Below, in pieces: positions 8,080-17,163 of a stretch of DNA of 64,000 nt. The DNA lies in assembly GCA_021784595.1 (NCBI GenBank), contig JAJYHT010000047.1, forward strand, positions 1 through 64,000, in the 5' to 3' direction. The notes beneath the pieces were generated by a model. That model did not search any database. It worked only from the letters and a program-made list of their open reading frames with translations, and was not told the DNA's origin. The position numbers and the translations under genes are program-made. The first letter of the stretch is position 1; each line of letters starts with the position of its first letter. Source of the stretch: Bacillota bacterium (GTDB lineage Bacteria; Bacillota; Sulfobacillia; Sulfobacillales; Sulfobacillaceae).

Positions 8080-9132
8080 TTAGTCAGGGAACAACATGAC
8101 TCTCATCGCCTGAGGTTCTTCGATAAGCGTTTTAAAGGCCCGGTCCGCATCGCGCAGAGAAAATCGATGGGTCACTAAGTGCGAGGTATGCACTGCATGG
8201 CGTTCCAAATATTCCAAGCCCCGGGGAATCATGGAGCCTAAAACGCCCATCACACGAATATCTTTCAAAATAATGCGGCTGACGTTCACCTCCGATGGCC
8301 GTTCGGGTAATCCGACCAGTGCCACAGTTCCCCCTGACCGCACAAATCCCAAGCTGTCATTAAATGTCTCCCGGGCTCCCGCGGTATCGTACACAATATC
8401 TGCCATACCGCCCTTTCCAAAGTGATGAAGGCCAATGCCGGTCACCGACTGCACCGCAGCCAGCAGATCGTCGGTTTCTCGGGGATTGATCACCACATCG
8501 GCCCCGGCACTGCGCGCCCACTCGGACCGGCTGGCAGACACCTCGCTTGCGATGATCTGTTTGACCGGTATCGTCTTTAGCACTTGAATAATCAAATTGC
8601 CAATCATGCCCGCCCCGATGACAATGGCCACATCGTCACCGCTGGGCTTGGTGCGCGCCACTGCGTACAATGCCGTTCCCAAGGGTTCTGCGGTGGCGCC
8701 CTCTTCATCTGATAAGGTGGGCGGAATGACAAATAAATTCTCGCCAACCACGGCATTGTCAATCTTCACATACTCCGCCATCGCTCCCGCCCGTCCGTAG
8801 CCAGTGTAGGTCTCGAACAAATGTGGGCAGAGTCGGAATTGCCGGTGACGGCACCAGTAGCACTCACCGCAAAAACTCGCCGAAAAGCCTGTGGCTCGTT
8901 GCCCCAACCCAATTCCGGTCACCGCTGGCCCAATTTCCACCACCTCTGCGCAAAACTCATGTCCCATAATTTGGCTAGGAAATGCATACAGTCCGCTACG
9001 ATAAGTATGCAGGTCAGATCCGCAAATACCCACCGCCTTAACTTTGAGCAGTACGTCTTGCGGCCCAATCTGGGGTTGCGCAATGTCTTTAATTTGAATG
9101 TTGCCTGGCCCCGCAAACACAGCAGCTTTCAA
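8080..9132 (-). CDS. Zinc-dependent alcohol dehydrogenase (MDR family)
   Basis: This 350-residue medium-chain dehydrogenase oxidises a secondary or polyol-type alcohol with NAD(P). The catalytic-zinc segment GICGSDLHTY and GHEFCAEVVEIG, the four structural-zinc cysteines in CGECYWCRHRQFRLC, and the Rossmann GAGMIGN are all visible. It resembles sorbitol, butanediol and threonine dehydrogenases. The natural start is a TTG at 9132 (LKAAVFAGPGN), 8 nt after an AGGAGG; the longer reading adds 12 residues without similarity. It follows the acyl-CoA synthetase by 65 nt. In this operon it could make the ketone or aldehyde that feeds the carboxylase or the CoA ligases. Confidence 0.92.
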   Translation of the reverse strand: MKAAVFAGPGNIQIKDIAQPQIGPQDVLLKVKAVGICGSDLHTYRSGLYAFPSQIMGHEFCAEVVEIGPAVTGIGLGQRATGFSASFCGECYWCRHRQFRLCPHLFETYTGYGRAGAMAEYVKIDNAVVGENLFVIPPTLSDEEGATAEPLGTALYAVARTKPSGDDVAIVIGAGMIGNLIIQVLKTIPVKQIIASEVSASRSEWARSAGADVVINPRETDDLLAAVQSVTGIGLHHFGKGGMADIVYDTAGARETFNDSLGFVRSGGTVALVGLPERPSEVNVSRIILKDIRVMGVLGSMIPRGLEYLERHAVHTSHLVTHRFSLRDADRAFKTLIEEPQAMRVMLFPD

Positions 9133-9197
9133 CCCTGTCCCCTCCTTTGCCATCCGTTCCTGAGACATGCCATCTCATTGCCGCCCAGTTTGGCGGG

Positions 9198-10763
9198 TTA
9201 GGGCACCATGGCCCCAGGTTCGTCGGCCCCGCCGGAAAAAATAGTCGGCATCATTTGTTTTCTTAAGGCCTCTTTGAGCACTTTGCCGGTGGCATTGCGC
9301 AACAGATCGTCTACGAACCGCACATAATGGGGTTTTTTGTAGCTGGCTAGGTGCAGGCCGCAATACTGTACAACTTCATCCGCGCTCAGCGAATGTCCCG
9401 GGCGCACAACCACCACAGCCATCACCACTTCGCCCCACCGTTCATCGGGTACCCCAATCACCGCGGCCTCGAGCACGGCGGGGTGGTACGCGAGAAGGTC
9501 TTCTAGCTCTTTGGGGTAAATGTTTTCTCCCCCACTAATAATCATGTTCTTCTTCCGATCGACCAGATATAGAAAACCATCCTCATCCTGGCGTGCCAAA
9601 TCCCCGGTGAGAAACCAGCCGTGGCGAAAGTTGCGCCGGGTCTCATCCGGTAAATTCCAGTAGCCACGCACCACCGTTTTTCCCTTGATGGCAATTTCGC
9701 CAATTTCTCCTGGACGTGCGACCTTCATGGCATCGTTTAACAAGCTAAGCTCGACGTGCATAAACGGTTTGCCAATCGATCCCATTCGGCTAAGTCCCTC
9801 TTCAGACGGCAAAAAAGTCGACACCGAGGTCCCTTCCGTCAAACCATATCCTTGGACAAAATTGGGCGATAGGCGGGCCATGGCATCTTCGATTATGCGG
9901 GTGGGTAAAGGAGCGCCCCCACAGACTATCAGGCGCAAACTGGTGCGGTCATATGCCTCGATGTCGGGCAGCTTCAGCCAATCGTAAATCATGGTGGGTA
10001 CTGTCATCACCGTGGTAATGCGGTGTTCGGCAATCGTCGCCAGCGCTTGCCCAGCATCGAATCGGTTGGCGATAAACACAGTGCCGCCTACATGCAAAAG
10101 GGGAAACGTCAAATCATAGAGTCCAGATACGTGAAACAATGGGCAGACCACCAGCGTGGAATCATGGCGGGTTAGATCCAGGTCAAGAATTTGATTGAAG
10201 GAATTCCACATCGTGTTTTCATGTGTGATTACGGCCCCTTTGGGGGTGCCGGTGGTTCCCGAGGTGTACAGCAGCAGCTGGTCATCGTCTAAATTGAGGG
10301 TCACATCGACCGCCAGTTGGGATGATTCGCCAGCGATTGCCCCTTCGTAAGAAATAAACGGGCAATCGTTGGTGGACCCCACTACCATAATGGTGCGCAA
10401 GGTCGGCAATTGACTCCAAAGCACCGGCATCTCCGGACAGCGGGATTGGTCCACAATCAGTGCGCAGGCGTCGGCATCTTGCAAGACAAAACGAATTTCC
10501 TCATGACCTTGACGCCAATTAACCAGCACCATAATGGCTCCCAATTTGGCCAAGGCAAAATAGATTTCGAGATACTCCACCACATTGGGCAGTAGCACAC
10601 CAACACGATCGCCTTTTTTGATTCCCAGCCGAAAAAGTGCATTAGCCAATTGATTGGCGCGTTGATTGAGCTGGCGGTAGGTCCGCTGTTGCGCTCCGGC
10701 CGCCACGGCGATTTTGTGAGGTCGCGCTTGCGCTTGCCTATCCAATAGTAAACCGACATCCAT
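9198..10763 (-). CDS. AMP-dependent acyl-CoA synthetase (class I adenylate-forming)
   Basis: Activates a carboxylic acid to its CoA thioester through an acyl-AMP intermediate. The protein has 521 residues. The P-loop-like LLYTSGTTGTPKGA, the GYGLTEG motif, the hinge region TGDLARQDEDGFLYLVDRKK, the GGENIYPKELE segment and the catalytic lysine in ATGKVLKEALR are all present. The start at 10763 is decided by a GGAGGG 8 nt upstream; an in-frame ATG 33 codons earlier has no support. Its overall pattern is closest to the medium-chain/aryl-CoA ligase branch. The gene follows the Cys/His-rich unknown by about 100 nt with no visible terminator, so it is likely in the same operon. The acid it uses is unknown. 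Confidence 0.93.
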   Translation of the reverse strand: MDVGLLLDRQAQARPHKIAVAAGAQQRTYRQLNQRANQLANALFRLGIKKGDRVGVLLPNVVEYLEIYFALAKLGAIMVLVNWRQGHEEIRFVLQDADACALIVDQSRCPEMPVLWSQLPTLRTIMVVGSTNDCPFISYEGAIAGESSQLAVDVTLNLDDDQLLLYTSGTTGTPKGAVITHENTMWNSFNQILDLDLTRHDSTLVVCPLFHVSGLYDLTFPLLHVGGTVFIANRFDAGQALATIAEHRITTVMTVPTMIYDWLKLPDIEAYDRTSLRLIVCGGAPLPTRIIEDAMARLSPNFVQGYGLTEGTSVSTFLPSEEGLSRMGSIGKPFMHVELSLLNDAMKVARPGEIGEIAIKGKTVVRGYWNLPDETRRNFRHGWFLTGDLARQDEDGFLYLVDRKKNMIISGGENIYPKELEDLLAYHPAVLEAAVIGVPDERWGEVVMAVVVVRPGHSLSADEVVQYCGLHLASYKKPHYVRFVDDLLRNATGKVLKEALRKQMMPTIFSGGADEPGAMVP

Positions 10764-10862
10764 GCTTGGATCCCTCCTCGCGGCATCGAAATTCTGGCTT
10801 TGATCTCCGTACTCACGGTCTGTCCCACCCGACCTCAACGAGCCGGGGTTGGGTCCACGCAC

Positions 10863-11609
10863 CTAAGACTCATTGGAATCCGTGCCCGATGGCGTGGGCC
10901 GTCGGTGTTTGGCCAACTCTTCGGACTTGTTAAGGCCATAGCGGGTATAGAATCGTTCCGGGACTTGTTCGGGGTCCTTATAAAAGTACCAGGTGCACCA
11001 ATGGTCAGGAGTTTGGGGAGGATCCAATGGATAGAGCGGCGTACCCGTCCACTCAATCGGCATTAACTCGTTCATGAGGGTGCAATGTGAGCAGTAGTAC
11101 GGAAAGTCCTTGCGATTAAAGGACCATTGGTGCGGCTTCTCGGTCAATCCATAGCTTTTCGGCGGATCGTAAAACCCTCGGCGCCACAACCGTTGTCCAC
11201 TGCCGCAGGGCGCCATCGTAAAGGTCAGCTTGTCATCATCTTCTTCCACGCTGAAGGCCCCGGCTTTTGGACCCACACCACTGGTGCTGTGCGCTCTCCA
11301 GGTGGCTGCCAACGCCATCGCAACCTGGCGCCGATCTCTTTTGCCAATTTCATCCACGGCATCTTTCCAAACTTTTTCGGTCATATACCGCAGCGCATCG
11401 CCGACCCGGTCTTCTCCTTCCGCTTGGCCAATGTAAGTTAAGAGGGCTGCCATCGATTCCACCATAAGGTCATGAAGAAAACCCCATTCCCGTTTCATTT
11501 CCCCGCATATCTTTATGGCGTCATCCAACTCGCCAGCTTGGATTTTTTCGATCACGCGGTCCATGGTAGGGCGGCTCATCTGGTTTAACGTCTCTTTATC
11601 AAACCACAT
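10863..11609 (-). CDS. Unrecognised Cys/His-containing protein in catabolic operon
   Basis: I cannot assign a family with confidence. The 248-residue product has a helical N-terminal half rich in charged residues. From residue 130 it carries a cluster of likely ligands: PCGSGQR (C135), YYCSHCTLMNEL (C173, H175, C176) and DHWCTWYFYK (H203, C205). This arrangement could bind a metal or Fe-S cluster, or form a thiol active site. It recalls, without proof, the L-2-amino-thiazoline-4-carboxylate hydrolase-like proteins that sit near acyl-CoA ligases. No signal peptide or membrane segment is seen. The start at 11609 is chosen because AAAGGATGG precedes it; an ATG three codons upstream overlaps that site. 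It lies between a short-chain dehydrogenase and an acyl-CoA synthetase, so a role in the same pathway is likely. Confidence 0.75.
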   Translation of the reverse strand: MWFDKETLNQMSRPTMDRVIEKIQAGELDDAIKICGEMKREWGFLHDLMVESMAALLTYIGQAEGEDRVGDALRYMTEKVWKDAVDEIGKRDRRQVAMALAATWRAHSTSGVGPKAGAFSVEEDDDKLTFTMAPCGSGQRLWRRGFYDPPKSYGLTEKPHQWSFNRKDFPYYCSHCTLMNELMPIEWTGTPLYPLDPPQTPDHWCTWYFYKDPEQVPERFYTRYGLNKSEELAKHRRPTPSGTDSNES

Positions 11610-11646
11610 ACCAACCATCCTTTCACAATCGAGAGTCCCGGGGAAT

Positions 11647-12429
11647 CTACTTGCGTATCTCTGCCAGCGTGATCGGATTCAAATGCGCGCCGCCATCAAT
11701 GGGAATGGCCGCTCCGGTGATGTACCCCGCCTGCTCCGAGGCTAAAAATGCAACCAGGGCTGCGACATCCTCAGGAGTCCCAAAGCTTCCTTTAGGAATG
11801 AGTTTTAATGTCTGTTCTTTCAGTTCGGGGGGTAGGGCCTTGACCGCCGTGGTCCCAATCATTCCCGGCAGCACAGCATTGCAGGTGATGCCCGCGGCCG
11901 CATACTCCAAGGCAATGGTCTGGGTCAGACCCAAGATCCCAGCCTTGGTGGCGGCATACCCCGGTTGACGGTCCAGTCCGCTAATCGCCGCCACCGAGCT
12001 CATATTGATGATGCGCCCCCATCCCTCTTTATGCATGCCCGGTAAAACGGACCGTGCACCGTAAAATACCGACGTTAAATTGACGTCCAGTTCTCTCTGC
12101 CAGCGTTCCAACGACATCATTTCGGTTTTGGCGATATTGTTGGTGATGCCCGCATTGTTGACGAGAATTGCAATGGGCCCCCATTCGCGCTTGGCCCGGG
12201 ACACCGCCTCTTCGAAAAAGGCGTACTGGGAAACGTCTCCCTGCAGAGCCAACACCTTGACCCCGATGGCTTCCAATGCTTGTTGAGTTTTTGTGACTGC
12301 CGGCTCAATATCGGCCAACACCATACGGTACCCATCCGCTCCCAAACGCATCGCGATGGCCCGTCCCAATCCTCTGGCCGCCCCGGTAACCAACGCCACC
12401 CGTGGTTCTTTATCTGCCTGATTTACCAA
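11647..12429 (-). CDS. Short-chain dehydrogenase/reductase (FabG-like)
   Basis: Classical SDR of 260 residues that interconverts an alcohol and a ketone with NAD(P). It has the cofactor motif VTGAARGLGRAIA, the NNAG motif in ILVNNAGIT, and the catalytic Ser/Tyr/Lys (NMSSVAAISG, then YAATKAG). The C-terminal GAAIPIDGGAHLNP is typical of 3-oxoacyl-ACP/CoA reductase-like members. The TTG start at 12429 lies 9 nt after GGAGG and overlaps the preceding SDR gene by 7 nt, which suggests coupled translation. It may reduce a 3-ketoacyl-CoA or oxidise a 3-hydroxyacyl-CoA made by the crotonase; specificity is not readable. Confidence 0.92.
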   Translation of the reverse strand: MVNQADKEPRVALVTGAARGLGRAIAMRLGADGYRMVLADIEPAVTKTQQALEAIGVKVLALQGDVSQYAFFEEAVSRAKREWGPIAILVNNAGITNNIAKTEMMSLERWQRELDVNLTSVFYGARSVLPGMHKEGWGRIINMSSVAAISGLDRQPGYAATKAGILGLTQTIALEYAAAGITCNAVLPGMIGTTAVKALPPELKEQTLKLIPKGSFGTPEDVAALVAFLASEQAGYITGAAIPIDGGAHLNPITLAEIRK

Positions 12430-13181
12430 CGCGAAACGCCTCCATCGATATATAAAGTTTGACCGGTGACATAACTCGCGCCATCTGATGCTAAAAACAC
12501 CACCGCGCCCGCGATTTCATGGGGATTGCCCACACGGCCGAGCGGAGTGCGCTCAAGCACAGGTGCCATGAAGTCCGTATTGCCTTGGACAAAGTTCGCC
12601 ACCCCGACCCCCATGAATCCGGGTGCAATGGCATTTACCCGAATTCCCTTAGGGCCCCATTCTCCGGCCAATTGTTCGGTCAGTTTGATCAAAGCCGCCT
12701 TACTCACCGCATAAGCGCCTAACCCCTCAATGCCTACCGCAGCGGCTGAGGAAGCCATGTTTATGATAGACCCGGCGCCGATAGAAATCATAGCCGGCGC
12801 ACAGACTTGAGCGCATTCCAATGCCCCCACCACATTAACCTCGAACAGCTTTTTCATCCCATCCGCCCGCGTATTCGCCATCGAGGCGGCAAATGGGCTG
12901 ATGCCCGCATTATTGATTAGCACATCAATGTGACCGTACCGGTCCAGCACCCGGTTGGCCATGGCTTCGATGCTTGACCTATCGGTAACGTCCAATGGAC
13001 AGGCAAACACCTCATAGTCGACCATTTCACGGACCACTGCTTCAGAGGCCGACAATTGGCGGCTGGCCACCACGACGCTGGCTCCGGCTTGAGCCAAAGC
13101 GCGCGTGACAATGCGCCCAAGTCCCCCACTGCCCCCGGTGACTATCGCGGTTTTGCCATCTAAATTCAGGTCGTAACCCAT
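12423..13181 (-). CDS. Short-chain dehydrogenase/reductase
   Basis: Second classical SDR of the operon, 252 residues. It has VTGGSGGLGRIV, the NNAG motif (LINNAGISPF), and a catalytic serine in NMASSAAAVG followed by YAVSKAAL. It ends with GQTLYIDGGVSRW, usual for 2-hydroxyacid or 3-hydroxyacyl oxidoreductases of the FabG/gluconate dehydrogenase group. GGAGG stands 7 nt before the ATG, inside the end of the upstream acyl-CoA synthetase gene, so the two are translationally linked. Two SDRs side by side suggest two successive or stereospecific oxidations. Confidence 0.92.
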   Translation of the reverse strand: MGYDLNLDGKTAIVTGGSGGLGRIVTRALAQAGASVVVASRQLSASEAVVREMVDYEVFACPLDVTDRSSIEAMANRVLDRYGHIDVLINNAGISPFAASMANTRADGMKKLFEVNVVGALECAQVCAPAMISIGAGSIINMASSAAAVGIEGLGAYAVSKAALIKLTEQLAGEWGPKGIRVNAIAPGFMGVGVANFVQGNTDFMAPVLERTPLGRVGNPHEIAGAVVFLASDGASYVTGQTLYIDGGVSRW

Positions 13182-13183
13182 GA

Positions 13184-14776
13184 CTAGTCCTCCATCACGC
13201 GCAGCACATCTTTAAGCACCTTGCCTCCCGGATTGCGCGGCAAAACGTCTGTAATTTGAACTGATTCGGGGACCATATAGCGTGCCAGCCGAGACTGACA
13301 AAATTCACGGATTTGCTGAGGACTCTGGGACTGTCCTGGTTTTAGCACCACAAAGGCTTTGACCGTCTCACCCCAGACATCGTCCGGGATTCCCACCACC
13401 GCCCCTTCCAGCACGGCAGGGTGCTGATATAGGACGTTTTCCACCTCGATCGAGTAGATATTTTGCCCACCCCGGATGATCATGTCTTTGATCCGATCCA
13501 TCACGTAGACAAATCCATCATCGTCAATGCGTCCGACGTCGCCGGTCTTGAGCCATCCTTGCCTAAACGTCGCTTCGGTAGCCTCAGGGTTGTTCCAATA
13601 TCCTCTAATCACCGAAGGCCCTTTGACCAGCAGCTCGCCCACTTTGGCATCCTCGTCCAGTGCGTCCACCCGCACCTCCAAGGTAGGTGCCGGCAGGCCT
13701 ACGGAATCCGCCTTGGCCAAGGCGGCCTGATCGGGCAGCATGGTCGTAATCGACGTGCTTTCGGTAAGTCCCCAAACGTTTCCCAAACGGACGTTTGCAA
13801 AGCGCTCCTTTAGCCGGCGAATCAGCGCCACGGGGGCAGGAGAGCCCCCATAGGTGATATAGCGAAGACTCGATAAATCCCGCTCCGCCAGCTGCGGTGA
13901 TTCCAGGAGAAACCAAAACATGGTAGCGACTCCGATGGCGATAGTAATCTTTTCCTTTTCAAGCTGCGCAATAAAGTCGTCAGTCTTGAAATATGGCCGG
14001 ATGACGCTGGTGGCACCGGCATACAGCATGGCCGTCAATTGCGAGTTGATCGCCGTCGCATGGAACAGCGGAGCCACAATGAGGGTGCGATCGTCCACAG
14101 CAACCTCCATTAACCGGGTAGCATTCATGGCATTGGAAATGAGATTCTGATGACTTTGGATAGCACCCTTGGGCATTCCGGTGGTGCCAGAGGTATATAA
14201 CAAGGCGGCCGGTTCCGCTTCATCTATTGATGTCTCTACATACGGCAAGCGTTTGTGACGAAATGTGTCCCACGACAGGACGCCGTTGTCGGTATCATGA
14301 TCCAACACCACGGTTAGCCGCAGTTGAGGAAGCGTTCCGGGGACAAACCCGAGCGTTTGCCAAATTTTATGCTCCACCACCAGCAACTTGGTTCCCGAAT
14401 CCCGCAGCATGAAATCCAGTTTATCCGGCTTCAACCGGGCATTTAGCACGACTGCAATGGCGCCCACCTGTTGGATGGCATAATATCCGACCGCAAATTC
14501 CAGCCTGTTTTCCATGAGCAGTCCGACCCGATCCCCATGATTAATGCCATAGTAGGTAAGCGACTCGGCAGTGGCTCGCACCTCTTGGAAAAACTTTGCA
14601 AATGTCCAGCGGGTTTGATTGAATACCAGGCACTCTCGATGGCCCCATCGCTCTACGCTTTCCCTCAGCACCTGATTGAGCGAGGTGGGTCGGGGATAAT
14701 ACATTTTCATCTCTATCCCGGCCACCGTCTCTAGCCGAATATCTTGGTACGCCCGCATTGGAAACTCATTCATCAT
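13184..14776 (-). CDS. AMP-dependent acyl-CoA synthetase (class I adenylate-forming)
   Basis: Second complete acyl-CoA ligase of the operon, 530 residues. It has LLYTSGTTGMPKGAI, NVWGLTESTS, the hinge KTGDVGRIDDDGFVYVMDR, GGQNIYSIEVE and the catalytic lysine in NPGGKVLKDVLR. It is only distantly similar to its paralogue at 9198-10763, so the two probably activate different acids or act at different steps. GAGGGGGG precedes two consecutive ATGs, either of which could be used. It is separated from the HyuB-like carboxylase gene by 44 nt. In acetophenone-type degradation a CoA ligase acts directly after the carboxylase on the 3-oxoacid, which would fit this position. Confidence 0.93.
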   Translation of the reverse strand: MMNEFPMRAYQDIRLETVAGIEMKMYYPRPTSLNQVLRESVERWGHRECLVFNQTRWTFAKFFQEVRATAESLTYYGINHGDRVGLLMENRLEFAVGYYAIQQVGAIAVVLNARLKPDKLDFMLRDSGTKLLVVEHKIWQTLGFVPGTLPQLRLTVVLDHDTDNGVLSWDTFRHKRLPYVETSIDEAEPAALLYTSGTTGMPKGAIQSHQNLISNAMNATRLMEVAVDDRTLIVAPLFHATAINSQLTAMLYAGATSVIRPYFKTDDFIAQLEKEKITIAIGVATMFWFLLESPQLAERDLSSLRYITYGGSPAPVALIRRLKERFANVRLGNVWGLTESTSITTMLPDQAALAKADSVGLPAPTLEVRVDALDEDAKVGELLVKGPSVIRGYWNNPEATEATFRQGWLKTGDVGRIDDDGFVYVMDRIKDMIIRGGQNIYSIEVENVLYQHPAVLEGAVVGIPDDVWGETVKAFVVLKPGQSQSPQQIREFCQSRLARYMVPESVQITDVLPRNPGGKVLKDVLRVMED

Positions 14777-14820
14777 GCGTCCCCCCTCGTATCATCCTCA
14801 GTGTCTTGTGCGCCAGGCCA

Positions 14821-17127
14821 TTAGTCCAATTCAAATTCTTGGAGCACGGGGTCGCCTTGCCGCGCCACTTCGTTGGCCAGCAAAACAGCACACTCGGGAC
14901 AGTAAAATTCTCGAAATTCCATCGGCACATCCACAAAGCGCGCGGGATCGCCGTAGTAATACCCCGCTTGCGCAATGGGCGCATTCCATCGCGAAAGAAG
15001 CTCTTTCACATTTCCGGTGGCCGGCCCTAACACGGCGTGACACTGATTGCATCCATAGAATTTATCGCCATTAGGTTCAGTGACCAGGACAAGTTGGTCG
15101 CCCAGGATGCGCAGATCCCCACGATCGTAAAACCGGCTGCTAGTGACCAGCGGTTTGGCAGCGCGATCCAGACGCTCCTGGCGGATGGCGCTTCGGCGGT
15201 TCTTGGTTTCTACCGGATCCAGCTCACCGTCCCGTGTCAGTGCCACCCCATAGACTGCCTGGGCAAATGGTTCAGTAATGATGCCTTTTCGCACGTCCTC
15301 CACCACACGCGTGGGGTCGCGCAATATGGGGTCACCAAAGCCAGCGGAGGAACCCCAATTCCATTCCACCACATCAGACAATCCAACCGGGATCGGCAAC
15401 CCTTTATTGGCGCACAATTCGAGTAGCCCGCTCAACTCTTCAAATGACTGCGGCACGCGTCCCTCGGCCATGGTCTGCCGCACCGAACTATTGTGCAGAA
15501 TTCTGCTGGTGTTGCATGACCCAGGATAGCCGCCAGCGATTCCTGACGTCTTCGGCACACCCTCGGCGGTCGCCACCGCTACCGCTAGGTATGATCCATC
15601 GTAAGGCACATATCCCACCAACCCGCCATTGCCTCCGCGGGTTCTTCCGGCACCGCCCGAATTGATATGTTCTCGGCGGTATAAATAGAGAACCGGCCAA
15701 ATCGATTCGTAGTATTCCACGTTTGGTCCCCGTCCTTCCGGAATCCAAAAACTTCCGTCACCAGCCACCCCATCCGTCTTCGGCGTCGCGCCCCGAGTTC
15801 CAATCATTTGATCGGTCAATGTCACAATAGCGGGCTTGCCATATTGGTCCAGACCTGCTAAAAGCGTGCTTCCCCATTGAGCCGGTCCCGTGGTGAGGGC
15901 ATAGTCGTGCAAAGCTTCAGAACAGCTGAGCATTTTGGCCACCAATGCATTGGCCATGGCGATCGCCAATTCTGTGGCATAAATGCCGGCTGGGCTGACA
16001 GCTGCCCCAAAATCAGGACAGGTCATGGTGCCCGGAGTTGGTTCAAATATGCAGTGGCGTGCAACGCCTCCCAAAAATGCGGTAAAACCGCCTAATGCAC
16101 CCATTTGCTCAGGCAGCATGAGTACATTAAGCACACCCAGAATGGCTCCGCGCCAACCTGCAAAGGGGAGATTGGCTGACCCCTTTTGGGGGTCCGTTCC
16201 CTCATTGCGAAAAATGAGTTGGTCACCGCGCTTGGTAAGCGTCATCATCCATTGATATACGCCACGATCCCCCGTGACTGCCACCTCCTGGTAAGCGCGT
16301 TCCCGCCACGTGCCATCGGGAATTAATTCAAGCCGTTGCACCAAAGCCACTTCACTGGCACGGATAATGCGACGCATGACTGCCTTGACCACCGCAGCGC
16401 CATATCGCTCAACGAGCTCTAAAATACGATCCTTACCCACATGATTGCCGGCCACACCCGCCCTAAGATCCAGCGAAAGCGCTACAGGCAACCGCGACTG
16501 ACGTTTGTACAAATCCTCTACTTGTCGCACCACGCGGCCCCGCTCTACGATTTTAATCGGCGGAAAACAAGGCGGATCATGAAACACATCCGTCGCATCG
16601 GGACAAAAACTGCCCGGAGTGGTGCCCCCCACGTCGGCTTGATGCATGGCGTTGGCCACCCAACAGAAAATTTTTCCTTCCACAAACACCGGACATAAAA
16701 GACCCACATCGGGTTGGTGGGCTGTTCCCACCCAGGGGTCGTTTTGCAAAAACATGTCTCCTTCAAAAATTCCAGGGTCCTCGCTGCGATTTTCCAAGGT
16801 CCACTTGACCATCAAATCCATCATTCCCGACATATATTGCAAATGCGGACCAAAAAATACAAAGTCAGCATCCTCCGTCAAGATCACGGTTTGAAAATCA
16901 CGCGTTTCCAACGTGATAGGAGACACCGCCAGCTTTTCAATAGTTTTGCCATGTTCCAAATTGATGTTTTGCAGAGCGTGTCGGATGACTTCGAATGTGA
17001 TCGGGTCTACGTGGTCCGCTTCTTCTGAGTGCAATTGGACGCTTGGGTGGATATACAGCTGATCCCCGGGGATGTAGGAACGCTCCACTCCGTTCCAGTA
17101 TCGCGTTCCGCCAATGACAGTAGCCAT
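14821..17127 (-). CDS. HyuB/acetone carboxylase alpha-like subunit with fused C-terminal Zn-type domain
   Basis: This 768-residue protein belongs to the hydantoinase B/acetone carboxylase alpha family. With the HyuA-like partner it would carry out an ATP-dependent reaction such as ketone carboxylation or hydantoin/oxoproline hydrolysis. Typical segments are DPITFEVIRHALQNIN, GDMFLQNDPWVGTAHQPD and AMHQADVGGTTPGSF. The last 80 residues differ from plain HyuB: they contain YGCNQCHAVLGP and FYCPECAVLLANEV, two CxxC pairs like those in the small gamma subunit of acetone carboxylases and the zinc-binding small subunit of acetophenone carboxylase. This looks like a gene fusion of catalytic and zinc subunits. 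The fusion and the neighbouring CoA ligases favour a ketone carboxylase over an oxoprolinase. Confidence 0.9.
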   Translation of the reverse strand: MATVIGGTRYWNGVERSYIPGDQLYIHPSVQLHSEEADHVDPITFEVIRHALQNINLEHGKTIEKLAVSPITLETRDFQTVILTEDADFVFFGPHLQYMSGMMDLMVKWTLENRSEDPGIFEGDMFLQNDPWVGTAHQPDVGLLCPVFVEGKIFCWVANAMHQADVGGTTPGSFCPDATDVFHDPPCFPPIKIVERGRVVRQVEDLYKRQSRLPVALSLDLRAGVAGNHVGKDRILELVERYGAAVVKAVMRRIIRASEVALVQRLELIPDGTWRERAYQEVAVTGDRGVYQWMMTLTKRGDQLIFRNEGTDPQKGSANLPFAGWRGAILGVLNVLMLPEQMGALGGFTAFLGGVARHCIFEPTPGTMTCPDFGAAVSPAGIYATELAIAMANALVAKMLSCSEALHDYALTTGPAQWGSTLLAGLDQYGKPAIVTLTDQMIGTRGATPKTDGVAGDGSFWIPEGRGPNVEYYESIWPVLYLYRREHINSGGAGRTRGGNGGLVGYVPYDGSYLAVAVATAEGVPKTSGIAGGYPGSCNTSRILHNSSVRQTMAEGRVPQSFEELSGLLELCANKGLPIPVGLSDVVEWNWGSSAGFGDPILRDPTRVVEDVRKGIITEPFAQAVYGVALTRDGELDPVETKNRRSAIRQERLDRAAKPLVTSSRFYDRGDLRILGDQLVLVTEPNGDKFYGCNQCHAVLGPATGNVKELLSRWNAPIAQAGYYYGDPARFVDVPMEFREFYCPECAVLLANEVARQGDPVLQEFELD

Positions 17128-17163
17128 AGTTAAGCGATAACCTCCTTTTTCGTCAGACGACCA

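Noticed and set aside
11590-11620. A third TetR operator, from a half-site like GGTTGGTATGT at the start of the Cys/His protein gene
   Set aside because: Only one half matches, the other arm is unrelated, and the site lies in the translation start of an internal operon gene.
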